From an uncultured Nocardioides sp. (GTDB taxonomy: Bacteria; Actinomycetota; Actinomycetes; Propionibacteriales; Nocardioidaceae), in contig NZ_CANLDB010000008.1 in assembly GCF_947489365.1 (NCBI RefSeq), forward strand, positions 1 to 64,000: a stretch of DNA of 64,000 nt, read 5' to 3'. Below, one piece after another: positions 47,547 through 55,748 of the stretch. A model generated the notes under the pieces. That model did no database searches, was not told the DNA's origin, and saw only the letters and a list, made by a program, of their open reading frames with translations. The position numbers and the translations under genes are program-made. Position 1 is the stretch's first letter; the number at the start of each line of letters is the position of its first letter.

Positions 47547-48362
47547 TCAGGCCTCCTCGTCGCCCAGGATGGAGCGCAGGCGCTTGGGCGCGGGCGTCCC
47601 CTCCGTGGGCTGCTGCGGCGTGTCGGACGACGGGTTGCCCAGCGCCTCGAGCTGCTGCGTGAAGTAGCTCTTGAGCCGCGAGCGGTACTCGCGCTCGAAC
47701 GAGCGGAGGTTCTCGACCTCGCTGTTGAGCTTGTCCCGCTCGCGCTCCAGGTCACCGAAGACCTGCTGACGACGCTCGGCGGTCTCCTGGTCGAGCATCT
47801 GCGCGCGGGTGCGCGCGTCGGACTCGAGCTGGTCGGCCTTCGTCTTCGACTCGGTCGTCAGGCGGTCCGCCTTGGTGCGGGCGGCCCCGACGATCTTGTC
47901 GGCCTCGTTCTTGGCCTCCTCGACGAGCTCGTCGGCGTTGCGCGTCGCGATCTCGAGCAGACGGGCCGCGGCGTTGGACGCCTCGGGGACCGTCTCCACC
48001 CGGATGGTCTCGACCGGAGCGGCGGCCGGGGCGACCGCGACGGGCTGCGTCACGGGGGCCGGGGTCGGCGCCGGGGTCGGCTCCGGGGTCGGCTCCGGCT
48101 GCTTCTGCAGCTGCGGGGCCGGCTCGGGCTTCGGCGGCGTGGACGGCGTGGACGGCGCGGACTGGCCGCCGTACGCCGGGGACCCGCCGCCCGACTGGGC
48201 GGCCGCGAGCTTCGAGCGCAGGTCCTCGTTCTCCCGTACCAGTCGGGCCAGCTCGGCCTCGACCTCGTCGAGGAACTGGTCGACCTCACCCATGTCGTAG
48301 CCCTCGCGGAGCCGGACGGGCGTAAAGCGCTTGTTGCTCACGTCCTCAGGCGTCAGCGGCAT
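47547..48362 (-). CDS. wag31: Polar growth and septum protein Wag31/DivIVA
   Basis: A 271-residue protein. The N-terminal DivIVA lipid-binding domain (MPLTPEDVSNKRFTPVRLREGYDMGEVDQFLDEVEAELARLVREN) is followed by a Pro/Glu-rich linker (residues about 75-125). A long coiled coil (about 130-245) then leads to a short tail PKRLRSILGDEEA. It recruits wall synthesis to curved membrane at poles in actinobacteria. ATG at 48362 (MPLTP) fits the family start; ATG at 48374 adds MGEV. A leaderless mini-ORF ends 4 nt upstream. Confidence 0.95.
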   Translation of the reverse strand: MPLTPEDVSNKRFTPVRLREGYDMGEVDQFLDEVEAELARLVRENEDLRSKLAAAQSGGGSPAYGGQSAPSTPSTPPKPEPAPQLQKQPEPTPEPTPAPTPAPVTQPVAVAPAAAPVETIRVETVPEASNAAARLLEIATRNADELVEEAKNEADKIVGAARTKADRLTTESKTKADQLESDARTRAQMLDQETAERRQQVFGDLERERDKLNSEVENLRSFEREYRSRLKSYFTQQLEALGNPSSDTPQQPTEGTPAPKRLRSILGDEEA

Positions 48363-48366
48363 GACC

Positions 48367-48414
48367 TCACCCATTCGATAGACAGCAGTGTCGGGTCCGC
48401 CTCGACGGACCCAT
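48367..48414 (-). CDS. Leaderless 15-codon upstream ORF before wag31
   Basis: ATG at 48414 lies exactly 7 nt after a TATGGT -10 box, so transcription should begin at this codon. The peptide is MGPSRRTRHCCLSNG, ending in TGA 4 nt before the wag31 ATG. Adjacent cysteines recall the cysteine-responsive leaderless leader ORFs of mycobacteria. The regulatory reading is inference. Confidence 0.5.
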   Translation of the reverse strand: MGPSRRTRHCCLSNG

Positions 48415-48421
48415 CCGAACG

Positions 48422-48427
48422 ACCATA
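48422..48427 (-). promoter_or_regulatory. wag31 -10 box TATGGT
   Basis: TATGGT fits TANNNT with 7 nt to an ATG, giving a 5' end at the mini-ORF and a 52-nt leader before wag31. Confidence 0.6.
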
Positions 48428-48433
48428 GCGCCT

Positions 48434-48465
48434 CGGGCCCCTGACCTGCGAAGTCAGGCGACCCG
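48434..48465 (-). terminator. Stem-loop after yggT
   Basis: CCTGAC (48440-48445) pairs with GTCAGG (48453-48458) over a 7-nt loop, and outer CGGG/CCCG extend it. It lies between the yggT stop codon and the wag31 promoter. Confidence 0.5.
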
Positions 48466-48524
48466 GGCGCGACCGGGCGGACGACGGAGCCCGCGCCGGG
48501 CCCGGAGGACCGGACGCGGGAGCG

Positions 48525-48821
48525 TCAGGCCGAGAGCAGCGTGGCGGCGTTGAGCTGCAGCAGCAGGTAGGCGCCGAACAGCACGATGAGGAAGCTGAGG
48601 TCCAGCGCGACCGAGCCCAGGCGCAGCGGCGGGATCACCTTGCGCAGCGCGTTGATGGGCGGGTCGGTGACCGAGTAGACGACCTCGAGGACGACGAGGA
48701 GGAACCCCGACGGCGACCAGGAGCGCGCGAAGACCTGCACCCAGTCGACGACGAAGCGGATCCACAGGAGGGCGATGAAGATCCACAGGATCGTGTGGAT
48801 GACCTGCCCGACGAGTAGCAC
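48525..48821 (-). CDS. yggT: YggT family membrane protein
   Basis: A 98-residue protein with two helices in a YggT/YlmG unit (FIALLWIRFVVDWVQVF; then VTDPPINALRKVIPPLRLGSVALDLSFLIVLFGAYLLLQ). It lies 4 bp after sepF, the conserved location in actinobacteria and firmicutes. It is implicated in division or membrane organisation; the exact role is unknown. Confidence 0.92.
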   Translation of the reverse strand: MLLVGQVIHTILWIFIALLWIRFVVDWVQVFARSWSPSGFLLVVLEVVYSVTDPPINALRKVIPPLRLGSVALDLSFLIVLFGAYLLLQLNAATLLSA

Positions 48822-48825
48822 CGCG

Positions 48826-49383
48826 TCAGCTCTGGTTGAAGAAGCCGCCCTCGACGATGCGCTGCTTGTCCTCCGCAGCCACGGTCACGTTGGGGGGCGA
48901 GAGCAGGAACACCTTGTTGGTCACACGCTCGATGGTGCCACGCGTGGCGAAGGTGAGGCCGGCGGCGAAGTCGACGAGGCGCTTGGCGTCCGAGTCGTCC
49001 ATCTCCGAGAGGTTCATGATCACGGGCGTGCCGTCGCGGAAGTTCTCGCCCACGGTGCGCGCCTCGTTGTAGGTGCGCGGGTGCAGCGTCGTGATCTTCG
49101 ACAGCTCGGCCACCGACTGCGGGGCCGGGGTCGGACGACGTCGCTCGGCCAGGTCGGCCACGGCCGCGGGGCGGGCGACCGCACGCTCCGCCGACGTGGC
49201 GGCCTGCACCGAGTGACCCGGGTGGGCGGAGCCCTCCGGGTGCTGCGTCCGCGCCGCGGGGCGGGCACGCTCGGGAGACGTCCCGGTGCGGGCCAGGTCG
49301 ACGTCCTCGTCGTACTGGTCGTACCGGTCACTGTCCTCGAGCAGGCCGAGGTACTCGCCGAACTTGCGCATGCCACCAGCCAT
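48826..49383 (-). CDS. sepF: Cell division protein SepF
   Basis: A 185-residue protein. An N-terminal amphipathic membrane anchor (GGMRKFGEYLGLLED), a variable linker (about 25-95), and a conserved C-terminal core (ITTLHPRTYNEARTVGENFRDGTPVIMNLSEMDDSDAKRLVDFAAGLTFATRGTIERV) match SepF. In actinobacteria lacking FtsA, SepF tethers FtsZ to the membrane. RBS GGAGGA is 8 nt before ATG. Confidence 0.96.
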   Translation of the reverse strand: MAGGMRKFGEYLGLLEDSDRYDQYDEDVDLARTGTSPERARPAARTQHPEGSAHPGHSVQAATSAERAVARPAAVADLAERRRPTPAPQSVAELSKITTLHPRTYNEARTVGENFRDGTPVIMNLSEMDDSDAKRLVDFAAGLTFATRGTIERVTNKVFLLSPPNVTVAAEDKQRIVEGGFFNQS

Positions 49384-49440
49384 GGGTGAAATCCTCCGGG
49401 CTCCTGCGCCCCGGCCGGGGCGCCGATCGTGTTCTGGACA

Positions 49441-50148
49441 CTACTGGCTCGAGGGCCTCTCGCCGAGGACCGCGCGGCCGACACGCACGTGTGTCGCGCC
49501 GACGGCCACGGCCTGCTCGAGGTCGTTGCTCATGCCGGCGGACAGCCAGGTCGCGTCCGGGTGGTCGGCGCGCAGGCCGGCGTGCAGCGAGGCCAGCCGG
49601 TCGAACGCGGCGGCGGGGTCCTCGCCGGTCGGGGCCACCGCCATCAGGCCGCGCAGCCGCAGGTGCTCGGAGCCGGCGACGGCCTCGGCGAGGCGGGGCA
49701 GCTCGTCGGGCGGACAGCCCGCCCGGGCGCCCGAGGAGCCGGGGGCGTCGAGGCTGACCTGGACCAGGCAGTCCAGCGGGCGGTCGCGGTCCGCGGCCCC
49801 GGCGTCGAGGCGTCCGACGAGCTTGGTGCGGTCGACGGACTCGACCACGTCGGCCCACCGCGCGACGGCGCCGGCCTTGTTGCTCTGCAGGCCGCCGACG
49901 AAGTGCCAGCGCAGGCCGAGGTCGACGCACTCCGCGGCCTTCTCCTCGGCCTCCTGGTGGCGGTTCTCCCCCACGTCGGTGACGCCGAGGGCGGCCAGGG
50001 CGCGCACGTCGGCGGCGCCGAAGAACTTGGTGACGGCGACGAGGGTGACCTCGTGGGCCCCGCGGCCGGCGTCGGTGCAGGCGGCGTCGATCCGGGCCCG
50101 GACGGCGGCCAGGCGCTCGGCGAGCTCCTGCTCGCGCGCGGCGCTCAC
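49441..50148 (-). CDS. yggS: PLP homeostasis protein YggS/YlmE (PLPBP family)
   Basis: A 235-residue protein. The PLP lysine is in VTLVAVTKFFGAADVRAL; WHFVGGLQSNKAGAV, LRGLMAVAP and LSAGMSNDLEQAVAVGATHVRVGRAVLG follow. Members bind PLP without known catalysis and buffer its supply. GTG overlaps the pgeF stop codon (GTGA), as in the common ftsZ-pgeF-yggS-sepF block. Confidence 0.95.
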   Translation of the reverse strand: MSAAREQELAERLAAVRARIDAACTDAGRGAHEVTLVAVTKFFGAADVRALAALGVTDVGENRHQEAEEKAAECVDLGLRWHFVGGLQSNKAGAVARWADVVESVDRTKLVGRLDAGAADRDRPLDCLVQVSLDAPGSSGARAGCPPDELPRLAEAVAGSEHLRLRGLMAVAPTGEDPAAAFDRLASLHAGLRADHPDATWLSAGMSNDLEQAVAVGATHVRVGRAVLGERPSSQ

Positions 50149-50852
50149 GCTCGGCCCTCCGTCCAGACCAGACCGGCCAGACGGCCGGACGCCGCCCCGT
50201 CGCGGCGGTAGGAGTGGGCGGCGGGATCCTCGAGCGTGCAGCCGCCGACGGTCTCGGCCGGGACGCCGGCGAGGGCCAGCTGGGCGAGCACCCCGGCGCC
50301 GAGGTCGAGGGCCGGCGTGCCCGTGCGGGTGCGCGCGGCGGTGGCGGGGACGACGTCCGCGACGGCGGTGCGCATCGCCGCGGGGACCTCGTAGCAGGAC
50401 CCGCACACGTGCGGTCCCACCCAGGCCCGCAGGGCGGGTCCGGCACCGAGTCGGCGCAGGCGCTCGACGGTGCGGGTGACCACGCCGAGCCGCACGCCCT
50501 CGCGGCCGGCGTGCGCGACACCGAGGACGCCGGTGCCGGGGTCCGCCAGGACGACGGGGACGCAGTCGGCGACCCGGACCATCAGCCCCACCCCGGGCAC
50601 GGCGCCGACCAGGCCGTCACCGACCGGCACGTCGTCCCGCGGGCCCGGGCCCGGGTCGGCGACGACCTCGTGGACGACGTCGGAGTGGACCTGGCTCAGC
50701 CGGGCGAAGCGGGCGCCGGTCTCGGCCTCGAGCGCGGCCAGGTCGGCCGCGAAGCCGGGCCGGTCGCCCTGGAGGTCGAGGCTCGCGTCGGTGAAGCGGA
50801 CCTCGACGGTCCCCCCTGCCGCGGTGGGGACCGAGGCGGCGTGGAGGAACAC
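50145..50852 (-). CDS. pgeF: Purine nucleoside phosphorylase-like/laccase-domain protein (YlmD, PgeF)
   Basis: A 235-residue protein of the multicopper polyphenol oxidase/YfiH family. Metal ligands are in LSQVHSDVV, VRVADCVPVVL and GVAHAGREGV; CGSCYEVP and CTLEDPAAHSYRRDG follow. E. coli YfiH (PgeF) edits misincorporated serine in peptidoglycan precursors, and other members act on purine nucleosides. Location in the dcw cluster fits the former. It starts 2 bp after the ftsZ stop codon. Confidence 0.92.
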   Translation of the reverse strand: MFLHAASVPTAAGGTVEVRFTDASLDLQGDRPGFAADLAALEAETGARFARLSQVHSDVVHEVVADPGPGPRDDVPVGDGLVGAVPGVGLMVRVADCVPVVLADPGTGVLGVAHAGREGVRLGVVTRTVERLRRLGAGPALRAWVGPHVCGSCYEVPAAMRTAVADVVPATAARTRTGTPALDLGAGVLAQLALAGVPAETVGGCTLEDPAAHSYRRDGAASGRLAGLVWTEGRA

Positions 50853-50854
50853 GC

Positions 50855-52147
50855 CTACTTGAGGAAGTCGGGCACGTCGAGGTCGTCGTCCTCGAACTCG
50901 ACCGGCTTCGGCGCGGGCTTGGCGGGCGCCTGGTCCCGCTGGTCCCGCTCCTCGCGGCGGGGCTCCGGCGCGGCCGGGGTCTCCCGGGGTGCCGGGGCGC
51001 CCGCACGCTCTGTGGCGCCCTGCCCGGGGGACGGACGGGACGAGCGGTCGGACGACGGCGCGGAGCCGCCGGGGCGCGAGGCGCTGGCCCCGCCACCCGA
51101 CGGGGCGGACCCGCCGGAACCGCCCGAACCACCCGCGGGGGCTCCCGAGGACGCCGGCCGCGCGCTGCGGCGCAGCGCCATGCCGTCGTCGCGGCGCTTG
51201 GGCATGCCGCCGTCGAACCCGGCGGCGATGACGGTGACGCGGACCTCGTCGCCGAGCGCGTCGTCGATGGTCGCGCCGAAGATGATGTTGGCCTCGCCGT
51301 GGGCGGACTCCGCGACCAGCGCGGCGGCCTCGTTGATCTCGAACAGACCGAGGTCGGAACCGCCGGCGATGGAGAGCAGGACGCCCTGGGCGCCCTCGAT
51401 GGAGGCCTCCAGCAGCGGGGACGACACGGCCATCTCGGCGGCGGCCACGGCGCGGTCGTCGCCGCGGGCCGAGCCGATGCCCATGAGGGCGGAGCCCGCG
51501 TTGGCCATGACCGACTTCACGTCGGCGAAGTCGAGGTTGATCAGGCCCGGGGTGGTGATGAGGTCGGTGATGCCCGAGACGCCCTGGAGCAGCACCTGGT
51601 CGGCCTGCTTGAACGCGTCGAGCACCGAGACGCTGCGGTCGCTGATCGACAGCAGCCGGTCGTTCGGGATGACGATGAGGGTGTCGACCTCCTCGCGCAG
51701 GGCGGCGATGCCCTCCTCCGCGGAGTTGGCGCGACGGCGACCCTCGAACGCGAAGGGGCGCGTGACGACACCGATGGTCAGGGCGCCGAGCGAGCGGGCG
51801 ATCTTGGCGACGACGGGGGCACCGCCGGTGCCCGTGCCGCCGCCCTCGCCGGCGGTCACGAAGACCATGTCGGCGCCCTTCATGACCTCCTCGATCTCGT
51901 CGGCGTGGTCCTGGGCGGCCTGGCCGCCGACCTCCGGGTTCGCGCCGGCGCCGAGGCCGCGGGTCAGCTCACGGCCGATGTCGAGCTTCACGTCGGCGTC
52001 GCTCATGAGCAGCGCCTGCGCGTCGGTGTTGATCGCGATGAACTCGACACCCTTGAGACCGACCTCGATCATCCGGTTCACGGCGTTGACGCCGCCACCG
52101 CCGATGCCGACGACCTTGATGATGGCCAGGTAGTTCTGTGCTGCCAC
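50855..52147 (-). CDS. ftsZ: Cell division GTPase FtsZ
   Basis: A 430-residue tubulin homologue. It shows VVGIGGGGVNAVNRMI, the tubulin signature loop GEGGGTGTGGAPVVA near residue 105, the T7 loop region NLDFADVKSVM, a Gly/Ser/Pro-rich linker (about 320-415) and the C-terminal partner-binding peptide DDDLDVPDFLK. GTG start. Expression is likely from promoters in the AT-rich region upstream (52148-52402) and within ftsQ. Confidence 0.98.
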   Translation of the reverse strand: MAAQNYLAIIKVVGIGGGGVNAVNRMIEVGLKGVEFIAINTDAQALLMSDADVKLDIGRELTRGLGAGANPEVGGQAAQDHADEIEEVMKGADMVFVTAGEGGGTGTGGAPVVAKIARSLGALTIGVVTRPFAFEGRRRANSAEEGIAALREEVDTLIVIPNDRLLSISDRSVSVLDAFKQADQVLLQGVSGITDLITTPGLINLDFADVKSVMANAGSALMGIGSARGDDRAVAAAEMAVSSPLLEASIEGAQGVLLSIAGGSDLGLFEINEAAALVAESAHGEANIIFGATIDDALGDEVRVTVIAAGFDGGMPKRRDDGMALRRSARPASSGAPAGGSGGSGGSAPSGGGASASRPGGSAPSSDRSSRPSPGQGATERAGAPAPRETPAAPEPRREERDQRDQAPAKPAPKPVEFEDDDLDVPDFLK

Positions 52148-52225
52148 GGCGTGATCGCCTCTCGGTGGGGTGCCCGGTCGCTCTCCGGGTCCTGCTCGGT
52201 GCTCTGGTCGTTCGAGGTAAAACCT

Positions 52226-52246
52226 TAACCCTCTTGCTGAGGGTTA
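52226..52246 (-). promoter_or_regulatory. AT-rich stem-loop and candidate promoter upstream of ftsZ
   Basis: TAACCCTC (52226-52233) pairs with GAGGGTTA (52239-52246) over a 5-nt loop, about 80 nt before the ftsZ start. On the minus strand it directly follows TTGACATAACTATAAC, which contains TTGACA and TATAAC hexamers too close to form one promoter. It is the most AT-rich segment of the region. The rest of 52148-52402 holds no gene. Confidence 0.5.
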
Positions 52247-52402
52247 TAGTTATGTCAACCCCGCACGGGTAGAACGTTAGGGCCGGGGCGTCGCCTTCGC
52301 GACCGACACGCCCGGTTCCGCCGCACCGAAGTCACACGCGTCACTCGGGTGACGGGCCGGAGGCCCGGTCGGGAGCCGGTCCAGCGCCGGTCCAGCGCCG
52401 GT

Positions 52403-53155
52403 TCAGGCGCAGGCGGGGTCGGTGCAGTACGTCGGGTCGCTGGGCACGCTGACGTCGTACGCCAGGGCGTCCTCGCGCAGCAGGACAGCGAGGACGGAGG
52501 ACTTCTGCTCCGACGACTCCGCGCTCCCCCACCGCACCGTGCGGCCGTCGCGCAGCGACAACGTGATCGCGTCGACGGAGTCGACCCGGACGGCCTCGAC
52601 GCGTCCGGCGAGGTCCGCGGGCATCGCGACCACCACGCGGGCGGCCTCCCGCAGCGCCTCGGCGGTGACGGAGGAGTCCGTCTCGACCCGGGGCATCGAC
52701 GGCGGGTCGCCGGAGTAGCGGCGGAACGCGACACCGTCGACGTCCATCCCACGCACGACGCCGCCGATCTCGACCAGGGCGACGGCCTGACGCTCGGTGA
52801 CCGAGACGCGGACGGCGTCGGGCCACTCGCGGGACACGTCGGCCGAGCGGACCGCGGCGAGGGACTCGACGCGGCTGCGGATGGCGTCCAGGTCGACGCG
52901 GGCCAGCGGCTCGCCCTCCTCGACGGCCGCGGCGCGCCGGACGTCCGCGGCGGTGACGGTCTCCTCGGCGCCGGCGACCTCCACGCCCTTGACGGACAGG
53001 ACGTCGGACCACCCGACGAGCCAGGTGCCGGTGCCCACGAGGGCCGTGACGAGGACGAGCGCGAGCACGGTGCGCCACCCCGCGAGCCGGCGCGCCCAGC
53101 GGCGACGGGCGAAGCGGCGGTCGTCGCGTCCCGTGCGGGCGCGCTCCTCAGCCAT
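52403..53155 (-). CDS. ftsQ: Divisome protein FtsQ
   Basis: A 250-residue protein with a basic cytoplasmic N-terminus (RFARRRWARRLAGWR), one helix (TVLALVLVTALVGTGTWLVG), a POTRA domain (DVLSVKGVEVAGAEETVTAADVRRAAAVEEGEPLARVD) and an FtsQ/DivIB beta domain. It links FtsZ-side proteins with FtsW/FtsI. It overlaps the murC end by 8 bp. Confidence 0.94.
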   Translation of the reverse strand: MAEERARTGRDDRRFARRRWARRLAGWRTVLALVLVTALVGTGTWLVGWSDVLSVKGVEVAGAEETVTAADVRRAAAVEEGEPLARVDLDAIRSRVESLAAVRSADVSREWPDAVRVSVTERQAVALVEIGGVVRGMDVDGVAFRRYSGDPPSMPRVETDSSVTAEALREAARVVVAMPADLAGRVEAVRVDSVDAITLSLRDGRTVRWGSAESSEQKSSVLAVLLREDALAYDVSVPSDPTYCTDPACA

Positions 53156-54584
53156 CGCGGCCCTCCCGCTCGCGGAGCAGCCCCAGGGCCAGCGGGGCCA
53201 GCCGGGTGACGTCCCCCGCGCCGAGGGTGAGCACCAGGTCCCCCGGACGGGCCAGGGAGGCGAGCAGCGCCGGCACCGCCTCGGCGTCGGGCTCGTGGCG
53301 CACCGAGCCGGCGGGCAGGGGGACGGCGTCGGCCACCAGCGCACCGGTGACCTCGGGGTCGGCGTCCTCGCGGGCGAGGTAGACGTCGAGGACGACGACC
53401 TCGTCGGCGGCGCCGAGCGCGGCACCCATCTCGGCGCCCATCAGGCGGGTGCGGGAGACCAGGTGCGGCTGGAAGGCGACCAGCACGCGGCCCTCGCCCG
53501 CGACCGAGCGGGCGGCCTGCAGGTCCCCGGCGATCTCCGCGGGGTGGTGGGCGTAGCTGTCGTAGACGTCGACGCCGGCGGCCGTGCCCTTGTGCTCCAT
53601 CCGGCGTCGGGTGCCGGTGAAGGCCTCGAGCCCGGCGCGGAGGTCGTCGAACGCGAAGCCCAGCCGCAGCCCGCACGCCAGCGCGGCGAGGGCGTCGAGC
53701 ACGTAGTGGCGCCCGGGGATCCGCAGGGTCACCGTGCCGAGCCCGACGCCGTCGTCGTGGACGGTGAACGACGAGGTGCTCCCGGCGAAGACGAGGTCGG
53801 CCGCGCGCACGGACGCCTCCTCGGACTCCCCCACCGTCACGGTCCGCAGGCCGCGCGCGCGGGCGGCGTCGGCGAGGCGGGCGGCGCCGGGGTCGTCGAC
53901 GACGAGGACGACGAGCCCGCCGGGCTCGACGCGGTCGAGGAAGTCGACGAAGGCCGCGGCGTACGCCTCCTCGGTGCCCCAGGAGTCCAGGTGGTCGGCC
54001 TCGACGTTGGTGACGACCGCGGCGTGCGGGGTGTAGACGAGGAACGCGCCGTCGCTCTCGTCGGCCTCGGCGACGAACAGCTCCCCCGTGCCCTCGGCGG
54101 CGTTCGTGCCGGTGGCCGTGAGGTCGCCGCCGACGGCGTACGTCGGGTCGGCGCCGGCCGCGAGGAGCGCGGACACGAGCAGCCCGGTGGTGGTGGTCTT
54201 GCCGTGGGTGCCGGCGACGGCGACGGTACGACGACCGGCCATGACCGCGGCGAGCGCGGCCGAGCGGGGCAGCAGGCGCAGGTCGCGGGCGAGCGCCTCG
54301 ACGACCTCCGGGTTGGTCTCGCGGACCGCGGTCGAGACCACGACGGTGTCGCCCGGCCCCAGGTGGGCCAGGTGGGCCGCATCGTGGCCGAAGTGGACCT
54401 CGGCGCCCTCGGCCCGCAGCGCGGCCAGGGTCGGCGAGTCGGTGCCGTCGCTGCCGGACACCGTGACGCCGCGCGCCAGCATCAGCCTCGCGATGGCGGA
54501 CAGTCCGGCGCCGCCGATGCCGACGAAGTGGACGCGGCCCAGCTCGGACGCACCGAGGATGACCTCCGGGACGGCGACCCTCAT
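53148..54584 (-). CDS. murC: UDP-N-acetylmuramate-L-alanine ligase
   Basis: A 478-residue Mur ligase. The UDP-binding start is GRVHFVGIGGAGLSAIARLML and the ATP loop is VAGTHGKTTTTGLL. VEADHLDSWG and YDSYAHHPAEIAGDL are the conserved central and C-terminal motifs. ATG at 54584 overlaps the murG stop codon (ATGA). The open frame upstream is a shadow of murG. Confidence 0.97.
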   Translation of the reverse strand: MRVAVPEVILGASELGRVHFVGIGGAGLSAIARLMLARGVTVSGSDGTDSPTLAALRAEGAEVHFGHDAAHLAHLGPGDTVVVSTAVRETNPEVVEALARDLRLLPRSAALAAVMAGRRTVAVAGTHGKTTTTGLLVSALLAAGADPTYAVGGDLTATGTNAAEGTGELFVAEADESDGAFLVYTPHAAVVTNVEADHLDSWGTEEAYAAAFVDFLDRVEPGGLVVLVVDDPGAARLADAARARGLRTVTVGESEEASVRAADLVFAGSTSSFTVHDDGVGLGTVTLRIPGRHYVLDALAALACGLRLGFAFDDLRAGLEAFTGTRRRMEHKGTAAGVDVYDSYAHHPAEIAGDLQAARSVAGEGRVLVAFQPHLVSRTRLMGAEMGAALGAADEVVVLDVYLAREDADPEVTGALVADAVPLPAGSVRHEPDAEAVPALLASLARPGDLVLTLGAGDVTRLAPLALGLLREREGRDG

Positions 54585-55735
54585 GCCGACTCCCCCACCG
54601 CGGGGCCCGTCGTCCAGCCCGCCGCGGCGAGCACGATGCGGGCCAGCCGCTCGTCGGCGTCGCGGGGCACGCGTCGTCCCGCGGCCTCCGACATCGCGGC
54701 GAGCCGTGCGGGGTCGCGGAGCAGGTCGGGCACCGTCGCCGCGACCCACTCGGCGGTGATCGCCTCGTCGCCGACGAGCAGGGCGCCGCCGTCGTCCACG
54801 ACGGGGCGCGCGTTGTGGTCCTGCTCGCCGTTGCCGATCGGCAGGGGGACGAACACCGCGGGCAGGCCCACGGCGGCGGCCTCGGTGACGCTGGAGGCGC
54901 CCGCGCGGCAGACGACGAGGTCCGCGGCGGCGTACGCGAGGTCCATGCGGTCCACGAAGCCCTCGACCACGTACGGCGTCGCGACCTGCGGGGCGGTGGT
55001 GAGGTCGGTGTTCTTGGGGCCCACGACGTGCAGCACCTGCACGCCCGCGTCGGCCAGCGCCCCGGCGGCGCCGGTGATGGCCTCGTTGAGACGTCGGGCG
55101 CCCTGCGAGCCGCCGGTCACCAGCAGGGTCGGGCGGTCGGCGTCGAGCCCGAAGTGGGCGCGGGCCTCGGCGCGGAGCGCGGCCCGGTCGAGGGTGGAGA
55201 TCATCCGGCGGATGGGCAGGCCCACGTGCTCGGCGCGCGGCAGCGGGGTGTCGGGGAAGCTCACGGCGACCCGGGCGGCGACGCGGGCGCCGACCTTGTT
55301 GGCCAGCCCGGGGACGGCGTTCTGCTCGTGGACGACCAGGGGCAGCCGGCGACGCCGCGCGGCGAGGTAGACGGGCAGCGAGACGTAGCCGCCGTACCCG
55401 ACCACCACAGCCGGGTCGACGCGGTCCAGCACGGCGCCGGCCTCGCGCACGGCGGCGCGCAGGCGGCTGGGCACCCGGGCGAGGTCGGCCGACAGCGACC
55501 GCGGCAGCGGCACCGGCGGGATCAGCTCGAGGGGGTAGCCGGCGGCGGGGACGACGCGGGTCTCGAGGCCGCGGCTGGTCCCGACGCAGGTGACGGCCAC
55601 CGTGCGGCCGGCGGCCTCCGCCAGGCGGCCGAGGGCGTCGGCGGTGGCCAGGAGCGGCGAGGTGTGGCCGGCGGTGCCGCCGCCGGCGAGCAGGACGCGG
55701 AGCGGGGAGGTCTGGGGGGTCTCGGAGGTCGACAT
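54581..55735 (-). CDS. murG: Lipid II synthase (GlcNAc transferase) MurG
   Basis: A 384-residue GT-B glycosyltransferase that turns lipid I into lipid II at the inner membrane face. It shows LLAGGGTAGHTSPLLA near the N-terminus, VVGYGGYVSLPVYLAA, VHEQNAVPGLANK, LLVTGGSQGARRLNEA and CRAGASSVTEAAAVGLPAVFVPLP. It lies 13 bp after ftsW. Confidence 0.97.
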   Translation of the reverse strand: MSTSETPQTSPLRVLLAGGGTAGHTSPLLATADALGRLAEAAGRTVAVTCVGTSRGLETRVVPAAGYPLELIPPVPLPRSLSADLARVPSRLRAAVREAGAVLDRVDPAVVVGYGGYVSLPVYLAARRRRLPLVVHEQNAVPGLANKVGARVAARVAVSFPDTPLPRAEHVGLPIRRMISTLDRAALRAEARAHFGLDADRPTLLVTGGSQGARRLNEAITGAAGALADAGVQVLHVVGPKNTDLTTAPQVATPYVVEGFVDRMDLAYAAADLVVCRAGASSVTEAAAVGLPAVFVPLPIGNGEQDHNARPVVDDGGALLVGDEAITAEWVAATVPDLLRDPARLAAMSEAAGRRVPRDADERLARIVLAAAGWTTGPAVGESA

Positions 55736-55748
55736 CGTGGTGAGGAAC

